From a virus: a stretch of 20,504 bases of DNA. Made by a program: the position numbers and the translations under genes. Below, one piece after another: positions 6,259-13,967 of the stretch (position 1 is the first letter of the stretch; each line of letters opens with the position of its first letter). The notes below the pieces were generated by a model. The model saw nothing but the letters and a program-made list of their open reading frames with translations. It did not search any database and had not been told where the DNA came from. Where the stretch lies: the IMG/VR virus record IMGVR_UViG_3300034198_024421, positions 1-20,504 of that record. One strand, 5' to 3'.

Positions 6259-6510
6259 GTGAAACGAGAAAGCACATTCAACTTCCGACTTCCCAGCACG
6301 CTAAAACAGCGTCTGGATCGCATAAGCGATGAGCGCGGAATATCAAAAGCCGATATTGCTGTGGCGGCCATACGCGAATTTTTGGAAGCCTTGGAGCGAT
6401 TAGATCGCCCCAATTTGTTTCATCGAGTGTATCCGACGGCGGGTAATATCGGATCCTTGCAACCCCCGGAAAACGTCGAACAAACGAAGTTACGCCGAAA
6501 GAAATCGTAA
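6232..6510 (+). CDS. ribbon-helix-helix DNA-binding protein, rightward
   Basis: A second RHH protein, only distantly similar to the leftward one: strand STFNFRLP, helices STLKQRLDRISDERG and SKADIAVAAIREFLEAL, then a basic, proline-containing tail (about 40 residues). The start is uncertain. ATG 6223 and 6232 are possible, but GTG 6259 (preceded by GGGA) gives an N-terminus of normal RHH length and would leave the TGTGCCACA box at 6242-6250 in the leader. As the first rightward gene, followed by cargo and integrase, it is the better candidate for the lysogeny maintenance repressor, with the leftward RHH as its opponent (inference, cro/cI-like logic with a different fold). Confidence 0.78.
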   Translation: MISLCHIGIVKRESTFNFRLPSTLKQRLDRISDERGISKADIAVAAIREFLEALERLDRPNLFHRVYPTAGNIGSLQPPENVEQTKLRRKKS

Positions 6511-6574
6511 CCCTACCCTGTTTTACCTACAGCAACGACCTGATTGACGACAAGTTAATATATTTGAAAATAAC

Positions 6575-6877
6575 ATGAACAAAAACACACTTATCATTAT
6601 TGGATTATCGATAGCTTTTTTATGCGGTTGGGCAACACCACGGAATCGTTATCAGCTCATTCATTTCGATTTGGCCGACAACAAGAAGCAATATGATGCA
6701 ACCCGAATGGATACTTGGACCGGTGATATTCAAGTTATTTTCCGAATGCCGGATCCAAATGGCAGCGATTACCTTTGTGACTATTGGGTTACTATTCCTA
6801 TCAAAAAAACCGAAAATGAAGCCGTTCGGATTTTTGAAAACAGAAAAGCATACAACGAAAAGCAATCTAAAAAATGA
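6575..6877 (+). CDS. exported or membrane-anchored protein, 100 aa
   Basis: Not recognised. The N-terminus (MNKNTLIIIGLSIAFLCGWA, residues 1-20) is a signal peptide or signal anchor; the cysteine at 17 lacks a good lipobox. The rest is a small polar domain with strands RYQLIHFDLAD, DIQVIFRMPDP and LCDYWVTIPIKK, which would lie outside the cytoplasmic membrane. The gene and its partner are visibly more AT-rich than the flanking phage genes, and its stop overlaps the next start as ATGA (6874-6877). It sits between the lysogeny regulator and the integrase, a usual place for lysogenic-conversion genes. TATATTTG (6559-6566) just upstream resembles a Bacteroidota -7 box, but without a well-placed -33 partner. 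Confidence 0.75.
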   Translation: MNKNTLIIIGLSIAFLCGWATPRNRYQLIHFDLADNKKQYDATRMDTWTGDIQVIFRMPDPNGSDYLCDYWVTIPIKKTENEAVRIFENRKAYNEKQSKK

Positions 6878-7683
6878 AAACACTATGCTTCTTTGCATTA
6901 TTGGGCACCATTTCCCTTCATGCTGACATTGTGAATGGCCCGAATGGCGGGTACATTGTCAACCAAATCCCCGGTGGAAATACCCTCGTTACGGGAGAAA
7001 ATTCCAGCACCTACATCCAGCGCAGTGGCCGGAACGTCAACATCATCAGCGACGGCCCCGCGGATCTTGGCGCCATCCAGGCCGCACAACTCGTCACCCC
7101 ACCAGCACCGCAGCCTCCGGAGCCGAATTATTCAATGATACCTCAACCGGTTCAAATTCCCGTACTTGAGCCCGTTTGTTATCCAATCCCGCAAAATGAT
7201 TCTCGGCCAAATGTGGTTCCAGAAAAGTTATCAAGATACATACCTGGCAAAGGTTGGGTGAATGTCGAATCACCCATAGGCTTAAAACATTCGGCACAAA
7301 ATGAAGTCTTGATTAATCCCTATACTGACAAATCAATTCCAACAGATTATCCACCAAAAGATCCCAAACCGTGGCAACAATATCTGATCGCCGCCAAAGT
7401 GCCTTCAAACAAACTTATGCGGGAAAGCACAATGTTGGCTTATTTGCACGGATTCCTCGTTCTCGATAATTACAAAACCCAAATTGGTCACGATCCGGCC
7501 AGCGAGAAGAAATATTCGGAACAATTCACCGCGCTACTGGCGCCACTCAGCGCCGATCAGAAAACACAAATCCGACAACACCTCTGCGAAGACTTTGGAG
7601 TCAAAAATCCCAAAGACATCGAGACCAAAGAAATGATTCCTTACCTCCGGCAATGGATCCGCGAGCATGGATCCAAATTGTAG
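6874..7683 (+). CDS. secreted protein of unknown function, 269 aa
   Basis: A clear Sec signal peptide: MKTLC, hydrophobic FFALLGTISL, then a likely cleavage after HA (about residue 17). The mature N-terminal segment (about 18-70: DIVNGPNGGYIVNQIPGGNT and on) is G/N-rich and beta-like. A proline-rich linker (APQPPEP.. PVQIPVLEPVCYPIP, about 75-110) follows, then PGKGWVNV and a charged helical C-terminal half (about 165-269, LMRESTMLAYLHGFLVL.. LSADQKTQIRQHLCEDFG). No family is recognised. It is translationally coupled to the preceding anchored protein, so the two may act together in the envelope or periplasm. Its composition is unlike the phage core genes, which suggests acquired cargo (moron). 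Confidence 0.78.
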   Translation: MKTLCFFALLGTISLHADIVNGPNGGYIVNQIPGGNTLVTGENSSTYIQRSGRNVNIISDGPADLGAIQAAQLVTPPAPQPPEPNYSMIPQPVQIPVLEPVCYPIPQNDSRPNVVPEKLSRYIPGKGWVNVESPIGLKHSAQNEVLINPYTDKSIPTDYPPKDPKPWQQYLIAAKVPSNKLMRESTMLAYLHGFLVLDNYKTQIGHDPASEKKYSEQFTALLAPLSADQKTQIRQHLCEDFGVKNPKDIETKEMIPYLRQWIREHGSKL

Positions 7684-7936
7684 TCAGACCTGTATCTTTA
7701 GAATTCCTACAGAGAAAAATGGCAAAATGTCATTCAGCGATTACCTCATTGTTGGATCCATGAGTCTGTCTCTTTTGAGATACAGTTGACTGCTTATTCA
7801 AATCTGTTAGAGATACATCCATGCATGATGAAACCGACACAAACCGAACATACGGAACCATCCAAAGTTGTAGCCAAGTTGTAGCCAAGTTGTAGCCAGA
7901 TACCACCATCATACCTGCTATAAATACCACCCACCC
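7684..7936. promoter_or_regulatory. integrase upstream region, candidate attP/integrase control
   Basis: A 253-bp gap without a convincing gene, the longest intergenic stretch in the window. It contains three 11-bp tandem repeats (7865-7897) and TATAAA (7919-7924), which could be a -10 giving a leader of only a few bases before the integrase ATG at 7937. Two gagataca elements occur near 7778 and 7811. Since the integrase 3' end overlaps the convergent gene, this gap is the only roomy place next to int for an attP core and arm sites. That placement is inference, because no bacterial copy is available for comparison. Confidence 0.45.
7865..7897 (+). repeat. three tandem 11-bp direct repeats (AAGTTGTAGCC)
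   Basis: Three exact head-to-tail copies at 7865-7875, 7876-7886 and 7887-7897, about 40 bases upstream of the integrase start. The period is close to one turn of DNA, so proteins bound to each copy would line up on one face, as expected of integrase arm sites or regulator sites. The GTTGTAG core also occurs in the composite repeats of the RHH switch (6004, 6174). Confidence 0.85.
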
Positions 7937-9103
7937 ATGAGCGCAAAAGTTGTTGGCAAATTCAAACATCAGGGCAAATCCTACAGCTTCTATCAGAAGC
8001 CTGGGAACCCCAATCTCTACATCCGCGTCCAGCACCAGGGAAAGGCCCGATGGAAATGCCTCGATACCCCTGACAAGAAGGCGGCGGCGATCCGTGCCGG
8101 GATCTGGATTGATTCCCTATTCAACAGCAAGTGGGATGTGCTTGAGACGTTAAAGACCCGAAACGAGTTTGCCACCATTGGCGAGATCATCGACGTATTC
8201 CTTGCCAACATCCGTCACCTTGGGATCAAGCACGCCACGGCCAAGGGATATGTCGTGAGCTTGAAGAACATTCTTGGCGATGCCTTGGGCTCAGAGGATC
8301 CCTTATCGTTGAAGTCCACCGTGCTCACCGGCGAGACGTTAAACAAATTCGTTGCCGTTTCGCGCCAGGCACGACGGCCCGATTGGTCCATCTCGGGCCA
8401 GATCGGACAGGCGCGTAGCATTTTGAAGGAACGCGAGGGCCGCATGGATATTTACAATGCTTTGCGGTTACCCGATCTCACCACTTGGAGGAATGCCAAG
8501 TGGGCTTTTGAGACCAATATCCGTCGCGGGTTTGTCCCTTTCACGACTCAGCAGGTCCTCGACCTTGAGGCAGGGGCCGCCCAGCTCTATGACGAACGCA
8601 ATCCCGTATGGATTTCCTACACCCTCATGAGCCTCTATGGATTGCGTAACAGCATGGTTAAGAACCTCAAGAAGAGCGACTTTACCATCACCGAGAGCGC
8701 CATCACGTTTATTGTCAAGGGAGACTATGCCGAGGCCAAGGCCGTGGAGCACACTATTGACAAGGAGACCTACGAGAAGATCACGACCTTCTTTGACGAT
8801 GGCGAATATGTCCTGCCAGGGTCGAAAACGAAACGCCAGCACGCCAGCAATACCGAGCTAAACAATTTCATGCGGCGCTTTGTGGATCGATCTACTCAGG
8901 GAGAGCGTAAAAAAGCGTATTTGCTTCGTAGACAGGCCGCCACCGTCATGGCCGATGCCAAGGACATCTTTGCCGCGCAGGCCATGTTGGGGCATAAAAG
9001 CGTCAAGACAACCGAGAACGATTACGGTCCCCGCGTGCTTCGCAGTCCTGGCATTTCTCCTGACGACATCCGGAAGTATTACCGGATCGAGAGGCAGGCC
9101 TAG
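7937..9103 (+). CDS. int: tyrosine recombinase (phage integrase)
   Basis: A 388-residue site-specific recombinase for integration and excision. Residues 1-60 are a basic arm-site-type domain, about 78-175 the SAM-like core-binding domain (IGEIIDVFLANIRHLGIKHATA), and about 200-388 the catalytic domain. Catalytic residues seen: Arg237 in YGLRNSM; a candidate Lys261 or Lys268 in the beta-hairpin; Arg331 in AYLLRRQAA; His353 in LGHKS; Tyr363 in ENDYG. At the position of the usual HxxR histidine there is Tyr328, a substitution known in divergent integrases. The gene is full length, starts at ATG 7937 without a Shine-Dalgarno sequence, and shares its stop with the convergent gene (CTAG). It reads rightward while nearly all other phage genes read leftward. 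Confidence 0.92.
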   Translation: MSAKVVGKFKHQGKSYSFYQKPGNPNLYIRVQHQGKARWKCLDTPDKKAAAIRAGIWIDSLFNSKWDVLETLKTRNEFATIGEIIDVFLANIRHLGIKHATAKGYVVSLKNILGDALGSEDPLSLKSTVLTGETLNKFVAVSRQARRPDWSISGQIGQARSILKEREGRMDIYNALRLPDLTTWRNAKWAFETNIRRGFVPFTTQQVLDLEAGAAQLYDERNPVWISYTLMSLYGLRNSMVKNLKKSDFTITESAITFIVKGDYAEAKAVEHTIDKETYEKITTFFDDGEYVLPGSKTKRQHASNTELNNFMRRFVDRSTQGERKKAYLLRRQAATVMADAKDIFAAQAMLGHKSVKTTENDYGPRVLRSPGISPDDIRKYYRIERQA

Positions 9104-9327
9104 TGGAATTTATAATGGGGCGTGGGGTAGAGGCCCCGGGTCGCCGTCTGCACGATGAATTTTTGAACCGTGACCCGTTTGGCCGCCAGGGCATCGGTGA
9201 TCAGTTTATTGGTGTAGGTGCGACTGGTCTTCCATTCATTTTCCAGATCCTGACGGGAGAACCATCCCGGCGGCACCGTGTCGGCCCGCTTGATGCTTTT
9301 CATTTGATTCAGGGTCGGCGGTTTCAT
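9100..9327 (-). CDS. small winged-helix-like DNA-binding protein, 75 aa
   Basis: Start chosen at ATG 9327 (MKPPTLNQMKSIKRAD), where it overlaps the metallophosphoesterase stop as ATGA (9324-9327). The segment PPGWFSRQDLENEWKTSRTY, continuing TNKLITDALAAKRV, is a helix-turn-helix, and VTVQKFIVQTATRGLYPTPHYKF looks like a beta wing. Small winged-helix proteins at the end of phage operons often regulate transcription; its partner is unknown. Its stop shares the CTAG at 9100-9103 with the integrase stop, so the two genes are convergent with no space for a terminator between them. Confidence 0.72.
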   Translation of the reverse strand: MKPPTLNQMKSIKRADTVPPGWFSRQDLENEWKTSRTYTNKLITDALAAKRVTVQKFIVQTATRGLYPTPHYKFH

Positions 9328-10316
9328 TGGAATTTCCCAGCAAGCTGACCCAGCAGGGACCGGCCCCCAATGATTGGAATGTTTAAGTGGAGGAATTCCC
9401 CGCTGCGGGCCACCGACTGAATGGCAAAACCATGCGTCCAGGACGTTGGGAATGTATGGCACCAGAGCGGTTGGAGTTCACAGAGGCACCCAGGATTCCA
9501 CGACTTGATCTGCCCGGTGTGGACCGGCCGAGCACTGGATGATTGCTCCCTGTGCGTATGGCCAAAGACAATGTTCCCGGCAAACGAGGAGAGCATCGTT
9601 GTCGTGGCCTGCTTCGATGTGGAGGATCCGTGGGTAAAGTAGCACTTGCCCCGCTTGATCGTCCCCGAGAGCGACAGGCCGTCATAGCATTCGGCCTGAC
9701 GATAGTAGGGAATGCCGCGTTCTTTGAGCCGGAGGAGAAACTCCGGGGCAAAGGCCCGCCGGAGATACTCAGCATCCTTGGAGTTGCGTAATGTTTGCGT
9801 GATCGCCCATTGCTCAATCCGGCGCTCGTGGTTGCCCTCGATGTATTCCACTTTGGCACGAGGCGCTGCGGCCTGCAGCGCATCGAGGAATGCATTGGTG
9901 GCCGCAATGTCGGCCTCATAAGTATAGGAGGACTCCGCCACAAATCCCATCACATGGTGTTGGGCGAGGAATCCCCCGCAGTCGACATGGTCTCCGAGGA
10001 GGATTATCTCATCCGGGTCGAGGGCTTGGATGTCACCCAGGCACGCTGCCAGCGCCGCTTTGTCAACCTTGGCCCCATGTGTATCGGGAATGATAACCCT
10101 GACGATGTCGTCTTTCCCTTTGCGGGTTGGTTTGGCTGGGGTGATGACCCGAGCCTTTGGAGTGTGGAGGTGACGGTCGAGGGTAGCGGCAAGCTTTGCT
10201 TTGGACGATTCCGAGGCCTTGAGCTGATCCTTGAGCTTGGCAATCTCAGCGGCATGAGACGACGCCTCTAGGTCAGCACGCAGGGCCTTGGCTGAGATGA
10301 GGCGTTTCATGGTCAT
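9324..10316 (-). CDS. calcineurin-like metallophosphoesterase
   Basis: A 330-residue enzyme with the full metal-site set of the calcineurin-like phosphoesterase superfamily: D78-x-H80 in IIPDTHG, GDHVD (D109, D112), GNHE (N162-H163), H229 in YFTHG, and GHTH (H253, H255). It would hydrolyse phosphodiesters or phosphomonoesters with two metal ions; the substrate is unknown. An N-terminal coiled coil (about 16-50) and basic linker (54-68) precede the catalytic domain. The gene follows the giant virion gene with an ATGA overlap (10313-10316) and is coupled to the small winged-helix gene. Phage copies of this family are thought to act on nucleic-acid ends or nucleotides; its late position also allows packaging with the virion. 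Confidence 0.93.
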   Translation of the reverse strand: MTMKRLISAKALRADLEASSHAAEIAKLKDQLKASESSKAKLAATLDRHLHTPKARVITPAKPTRKGKDDIVRVIIPDTHGAKVDKAALAACLGDIQALDPDEIILLGDHVDCGGFLAQHHVMGFVAESSYTYEADIAATNAFLDALQAAAPRAKVEYIEGNHERRIEQWAITQTLRNSKDAEYLRRAFAPEFLLRLKERGIPYYRQAECYDGLSLSGTIKRGKCYFTHGSSTSKQATTTMLSSFAGNIVFGHTHREQSSSARPVHTGQIKSWNPGCLCELQPLWCHTFPTSWTHGFAIQSVARSGEFLHLNIPIIGGRSLLGQLAGKFQ

Positions 10317-13300
10317 CTTGCCACATCCGGCATCATGTTGTTGTTGACCTTAAAATAATCGAAATGGAATCCCTGCAGCGGTTGTCCGTAAGTGGGCGAT
10401 CCTTTGTCCTGGTCGGTGACACGGTTCATGTCCTCGATGCGGTCCATGCGGATACGGCGGACGACCCCTTGTGGCCCGAAATTGGAGGCCAGCGGGTTTG
10501 CATTCCGATGGACCTTGGAAAAGGAAGTGAGGACGGCATTGACTTCTTTGCGCTTTCCTTCCCCGATCCCGTTTTCACCAGGTAAGCCTTCCTTGTGGTT
10601 TTTCACATACTGCATGATGGAATCACGGATCGCAGCCGCATCATTGTTGTGAAACGGGAAAAGCCCCTGATTGATTCCCTTGAGGACATTCCGCTGCACT
10701 GCCGAGTCATCGATTGTATGGGCAAGGAGATGCCCTTCCTTGGAGACCGAATACTCAAACGGTTCCCAAAAATTCCGAGTGATTGAACGGATATTTCCAA
10801 GGTTGAGGATGCGATAGCTGCCGGACTCTCCCGTTCCCGTGCGGTTCACCTTCATCCGATACACACCACCCTGCCCGGCATCATTGCGCCAAGTATTGGC
10901 AATGGACTGAATCCATGGTCCGAAATGCTGGAGCGCACCCATCGTGGCCGGGAGCTGCGATCCGGAGATCACTTTCTTGCCATCGACCATGCGCGGGCCG
11001 AGCACGGGATCATTCTTGGGTCGTAGGGCCGTGCCGACCGCCGAGGCGATTTGATCTTTGCGTAGCTGATCTGTCTGTTTGATTTCGTCTTGAGATTTGA
11101 AAGTGACCGTGCCGTTGTCATTACGCAGGAAATCATTTTCAAAGACTCCGGGCCGTCCTGGCACGGGTCGCAGGTTGACCAGGTTCGACCGCGCCATGTC
11201 ATAGGGAGACCCCGACGGGGCAATTTGAGTTCCCTCGGTACGTTTGGCACCGAGATCGATGCCGTTCAGCCATGAATCGTAAGAACTGACATATTTTGCC
11301 AGTTGTTTGGAAAGTGTCGGAGAAGATCCAACCAAGGGATTGTCTTTGAATATCGTAGATAATGAACCGATCACCTTTCCGGTTTGCGGATCTATGGAAA
11401 CACCTTGAGCACCTAATGATCGGGCATTCATGGCAAGAATGGATCGGGTGGCCGCATCGGGGTCAACATTTGCAGGCAATCCTTTGCGGATCGAATTCAC
11501 ATCGATACCGGCTTGATTCATATGTTCGGCAAAAATTTCATCCCGCGCCCAATCCAGCGGATGTTCATCACCGGCCGCCATCCCATTGTCGGAGAGTTGC
11601 TGGACCCGTTGCGTGACCCGATCATCCAACGGGGGAAATGTCGGGATGGGTTGCTTATCTTTGATTGCCCGATCCATGAGCGCCCGTTGTTCTGATTCAA
11701 CTTGAGCTTTGGCATATTCACGGGCACGGGCATCGATTCCATCATCCCCGTAAAGTTGTTGGATGAAATTCCGTGCATCGGATCGTTGCGCTCCATCCAT
11801 GACATTGGATGCCAGGATCGCATGGCCGAGCCCTTCATGAATATCTGCCGGGTGCTCCGCATCGAGGTTAATGAAAACCCGTGCCCGCTGGCCGGGGGGG
11901 GCATCGACAAACCATCCTGCAGCACCCCGTCCACCGAGTGCGGCGACGTTGGCCGAATAGTCAGTTCCATCGAGGGGAACCGTATCGGCCGGTGCAATCC
12001 CTGGTTGATTGGCAAGCGCAGTTCCGACCTGTTTGTCAAAGGCCCCCTGTTCAATGACGTTTCCCGTGGCCGGATCAACTTTGGGTTGATTATCGAGCGG
12101 AATGACATCGGTGCCTTTAAGTGAAAGCAGACCTTGAATTGCGGCAAGGTTTTGGAGGCGACTTGCCGGAAGATTGGCAACCTTATTGACATCGCCACCG
12201 ACCAATGCCGTATCCGCCAGGAATCTTGCCACATCTTGATTGCGTTCCCTGGTTGAATTTCCCAGAACGCGGGACGCAAGGCCCCCAGCCGCGCCAAAAC
12301 CAAATCCAGCACCGACCGTGGCACCGGCCTGTTCGTCATTCTGGCCAATGGTTAGCGGAAGCATGGAGAGCGAGCCGCCAATTCCCCTTTCGACCGCCGC
12401 ACCCGCCGTGCGCGAGGCGCCGACCAGCACGGGATTGTTAGCTTTTGCAGCGATGCGTCTGACCCATGCAGGATAGGAATCTGAATTTGCTATTCGTGAA
12501 GGTGTTGAATCGATGGCGCCCGTTCCTCCGGTGGCCACGGCATCACCGGCTGCCGTGCGATAGGCTTCCGGGATGGCAGGGTTGGAAGCAATGGCGCCAA
12601 GCGCATCTTGACGCAACGGCCCCATGGTGTCGGAGGCCTCACGCAGGATCGTACCCGCGACCTGAGCGCCTTGGCCAACCGTTCTGACCACGGCCGCACC
12701 TTTGCGCAGCGCCAGGTATCCAAGCACGGGTTTCATGGCCGACCAGAGAGGGTTGCCACCCTCCTCATCATGGGAGGCACCACTCCACCCGACGAGCCCC
12801 GCACCACCGGCAAGGGCACCCCCGGCGATATCCGCCCCATCATAGACCTTGTCTCCGATCTTGACCGCAGGGATCACCGCATTGACTCGGTCGATGGCGG
12901 CCTTGGCAAGGTTATCGAGCGCATCATTGGCAATGATTGTTCCCGATCCGAGCCCTTGCAAGACGCGGCCGGAAGCATATTTGACCATGTTGCCAATCGG
13001 CACTTTGGAGATTAGCGCACCTGCGGCCCAGGCAATCTGATTTTCCGGCGCTGAGGCCATGGCGGCGGCACCGGTCAGATCCTTGAGTGGTGCGGTGTCT
13101 GGGTTATTGAATGATGCGGCAAGCGCCTGTTGAACTGCTTGTCTCGATGCATCATCGGGAGCCAACATGGAAATAATTTGAGGAACCGACGTGACCGTTG
13201 GGTGTGCGATCTCCCGTTTGAATGCATTGTTCTCGAGATAATTCCCATACCCAGCATCGGCCCCAGCCTTGATTTGCTCGGGAGTGGCATTAACGAGTCC

Positions 13301-13963
13301 GGCATCGGCCGATCCATCAACAAGGCCTTGGATCCCTTGCTTTACTTGTTTGTAAAGAAGTTTGGTGTTCATCCCGGCATTGCGGACACCCTGCAGCCAC
13401 GAGTTAGCCACGGCCGTTTCATGGTTAAGAAATTTCTCCGTGGTATCAGCAAGATCACCATTGTAACGCGGCACATTCCAGAGGTCTTTGATCCCGCCAT
13501 AAGTCGTCTGGAATAAACCCCCAATACCTCCAGCGATATTGGAAAGAGCCGAACTCATAAAGCTACCCCCCACCCGTTGACGGGCCGCCTGGGCGGCATC
13601 CCATTGATCTCGGGTCATGTCGACCGACGGATCATTGAGCGCATCGACCTGCATTTTATCCAGATCGGTCGATGAATAGGTTTTTGGCTGGATCGGACCG
13701 AGTCCCGTGGCGTTGTAGGGACTTGGCGAGGATGGCCCAGCAAGCGGGGATGCGGGCATGGATGACCCATACGCAGCATTGATATGACCAGCGGCCTGGG
13801 CTTGATCTTCCATGGCCGCGATGTCTGCATCGCTATAGATTGCCCCATCCGTGGATGGCGTGGGTGCAACGGACGGTGCTGGCATTGGCGCGGGTTGCGT
13901 ATCACCCGGCGCTGAGGCCATGGCGTTCAGATCCTCATCGCTGACGATGTCGCCGATGGCCAT
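10313..13963 (-). CDS. large virion-associated protein with HExxxH motif, 1216 aa
   Basis: Start chosen at ATG 13963 (MAIGDIVSDEDLNAM), four bases after the stop of the 412-residue gene; the longer frame to 14017 overlaps that gene. Residues 1-110 are disordered and proline-rich, with three short look-alikes: IVSDEDLNAM (6-15), IYSDADIAAM (42-51), TYSSTDLDKM (95-104). Long Gly/Ala-rich helical segments follow (for example SALSNIAGGIGGLF and AGGALAGGAGLVGW) that could enter a membrane. Around residue 709 is HEGLGHAIL, an HExxxH metal-site-like motif. The C-terminal 270 residues form a polar, folded domain. Size, position after ejection-type genes and composition fit an internal virion protein delivered with the DNA, comparable in role to P22 gp16 or a phage polyvalent protein (inference). 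Confidence 0.82.
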   Translation of the reverse strand: MAIGDIVSDEDLNAMASAPGDTQPAPMPAPSVAPTPSTDGAIYSDADIAAMEDQAQAAGHINAAYGSSMPASPLAGPSSPSPYNATGLGPIQPKTYSSTDLDKMQVDALNDPSVDMTRDQWDAAQAARQRVGGSFMSSALSNIAGGIGGLFQTTYGGIKDLWNVPRYNGDLADTTEKFLNHETAVANSWLQGVRNAGMNTKLLYKQVKQGIQGLVDGSADAGLVNATPEQIKAGADAGYGNYLENNAFKREIAHPTVTSVPQIISMLAPDDASRQAVQQALAASFNNPDTAPLKDLTGAAAMASAPENQIAWAAGALISKVPIGNMVKYASGRVLQGLGSGTIIANDALDNLAKAAIDRVNAVIPAVKIGDKVYDGADIAGGALAGGAGLVGWSGASHDEEGGNPLWSAMKPVLGYLALRKGAAVVRTVGQGAQVAGTILREASDTMGPLRQDALGAIASNPAIPEAYRTAAGDAVATGGTGAIDSTPSRIANSDSYPAWVRRIAAKANNPVLVGASRTAGAAVERGIGGSLSMLPLTIGQNDEQAGATVGAGFGFGAAGGLASRVLGNSTRERNQDVARFLADTALVGGDVNKVANLPASRLQNLAAIQGLLSLKGTDVIPLDNQPKVDPATGNVIEQGAFDKQVGTALANQPGIAPADTVPLDGTDYSANVAALGGRGAAGWFVDAPPGQRARVFINLDAEHPADIHEGLGHAILASNVMDGAQRSDARNFIQQLYGDDGIDARAREYAKAQVESEQRALMDRAIKDKQPIPTFPPLDDRVTQRVQQLSDNGMAAGDEHPLDWARDEIFAEHMNQAGIDVNSIRKGLPANVDPDAATRSILAMNARSLGAQGVSIDPQTGKVIGSLSTIFKDNPLVGSSPTLSKQLAKYVSSYDSWLNGIDLGAKRTEGTQIAPSGSPYDMARSNLVNLRPVPGRPGVFENDFLRNDNGTVTFKSQDEIKQTDQLRKDQIASAVGTALRPKNDPVLGPRMVDGKKVISGSQLPATMGALQHFGPWIQSIANTWRNDAGQGGVYRMKVNRTGTGESGSYRILNLGNIRSITRNFWEPFEYSVSKEGHLLAHTIDDSAVQRNVLKGINQGLFPFHNNDAAAIRDSIMQYVKNHKEGLPGENGIGEGKRKEVNAVLTSFSKVHRNANPLASNFGPQGVVRRIRMDRIEDMNRVTDQDKGSPTYGQPLQGFHFDYFKVNNNMMPDVAR

Positions 13964-13967
13964 GGGC

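Noticed and set aside
7865-7897. CRISPR-like array
   Set aside because: Repeats are 11 bp, directly abutting, with no spacers and no cas genes.
7730-8035. 101-residue minus-strand open frame across the int start
   Set aside because: Covers the tandem repeats and overlaps the integrase N-terminus; no coding signs or coupling to neighbours.
9328-9462. 45-residue upstream extension of the winged-helix gene
   Set aside because: Would overlap the metallophosphoesterase in another frame; the ATG at 9327 gives the recurrent ATGA overlap.
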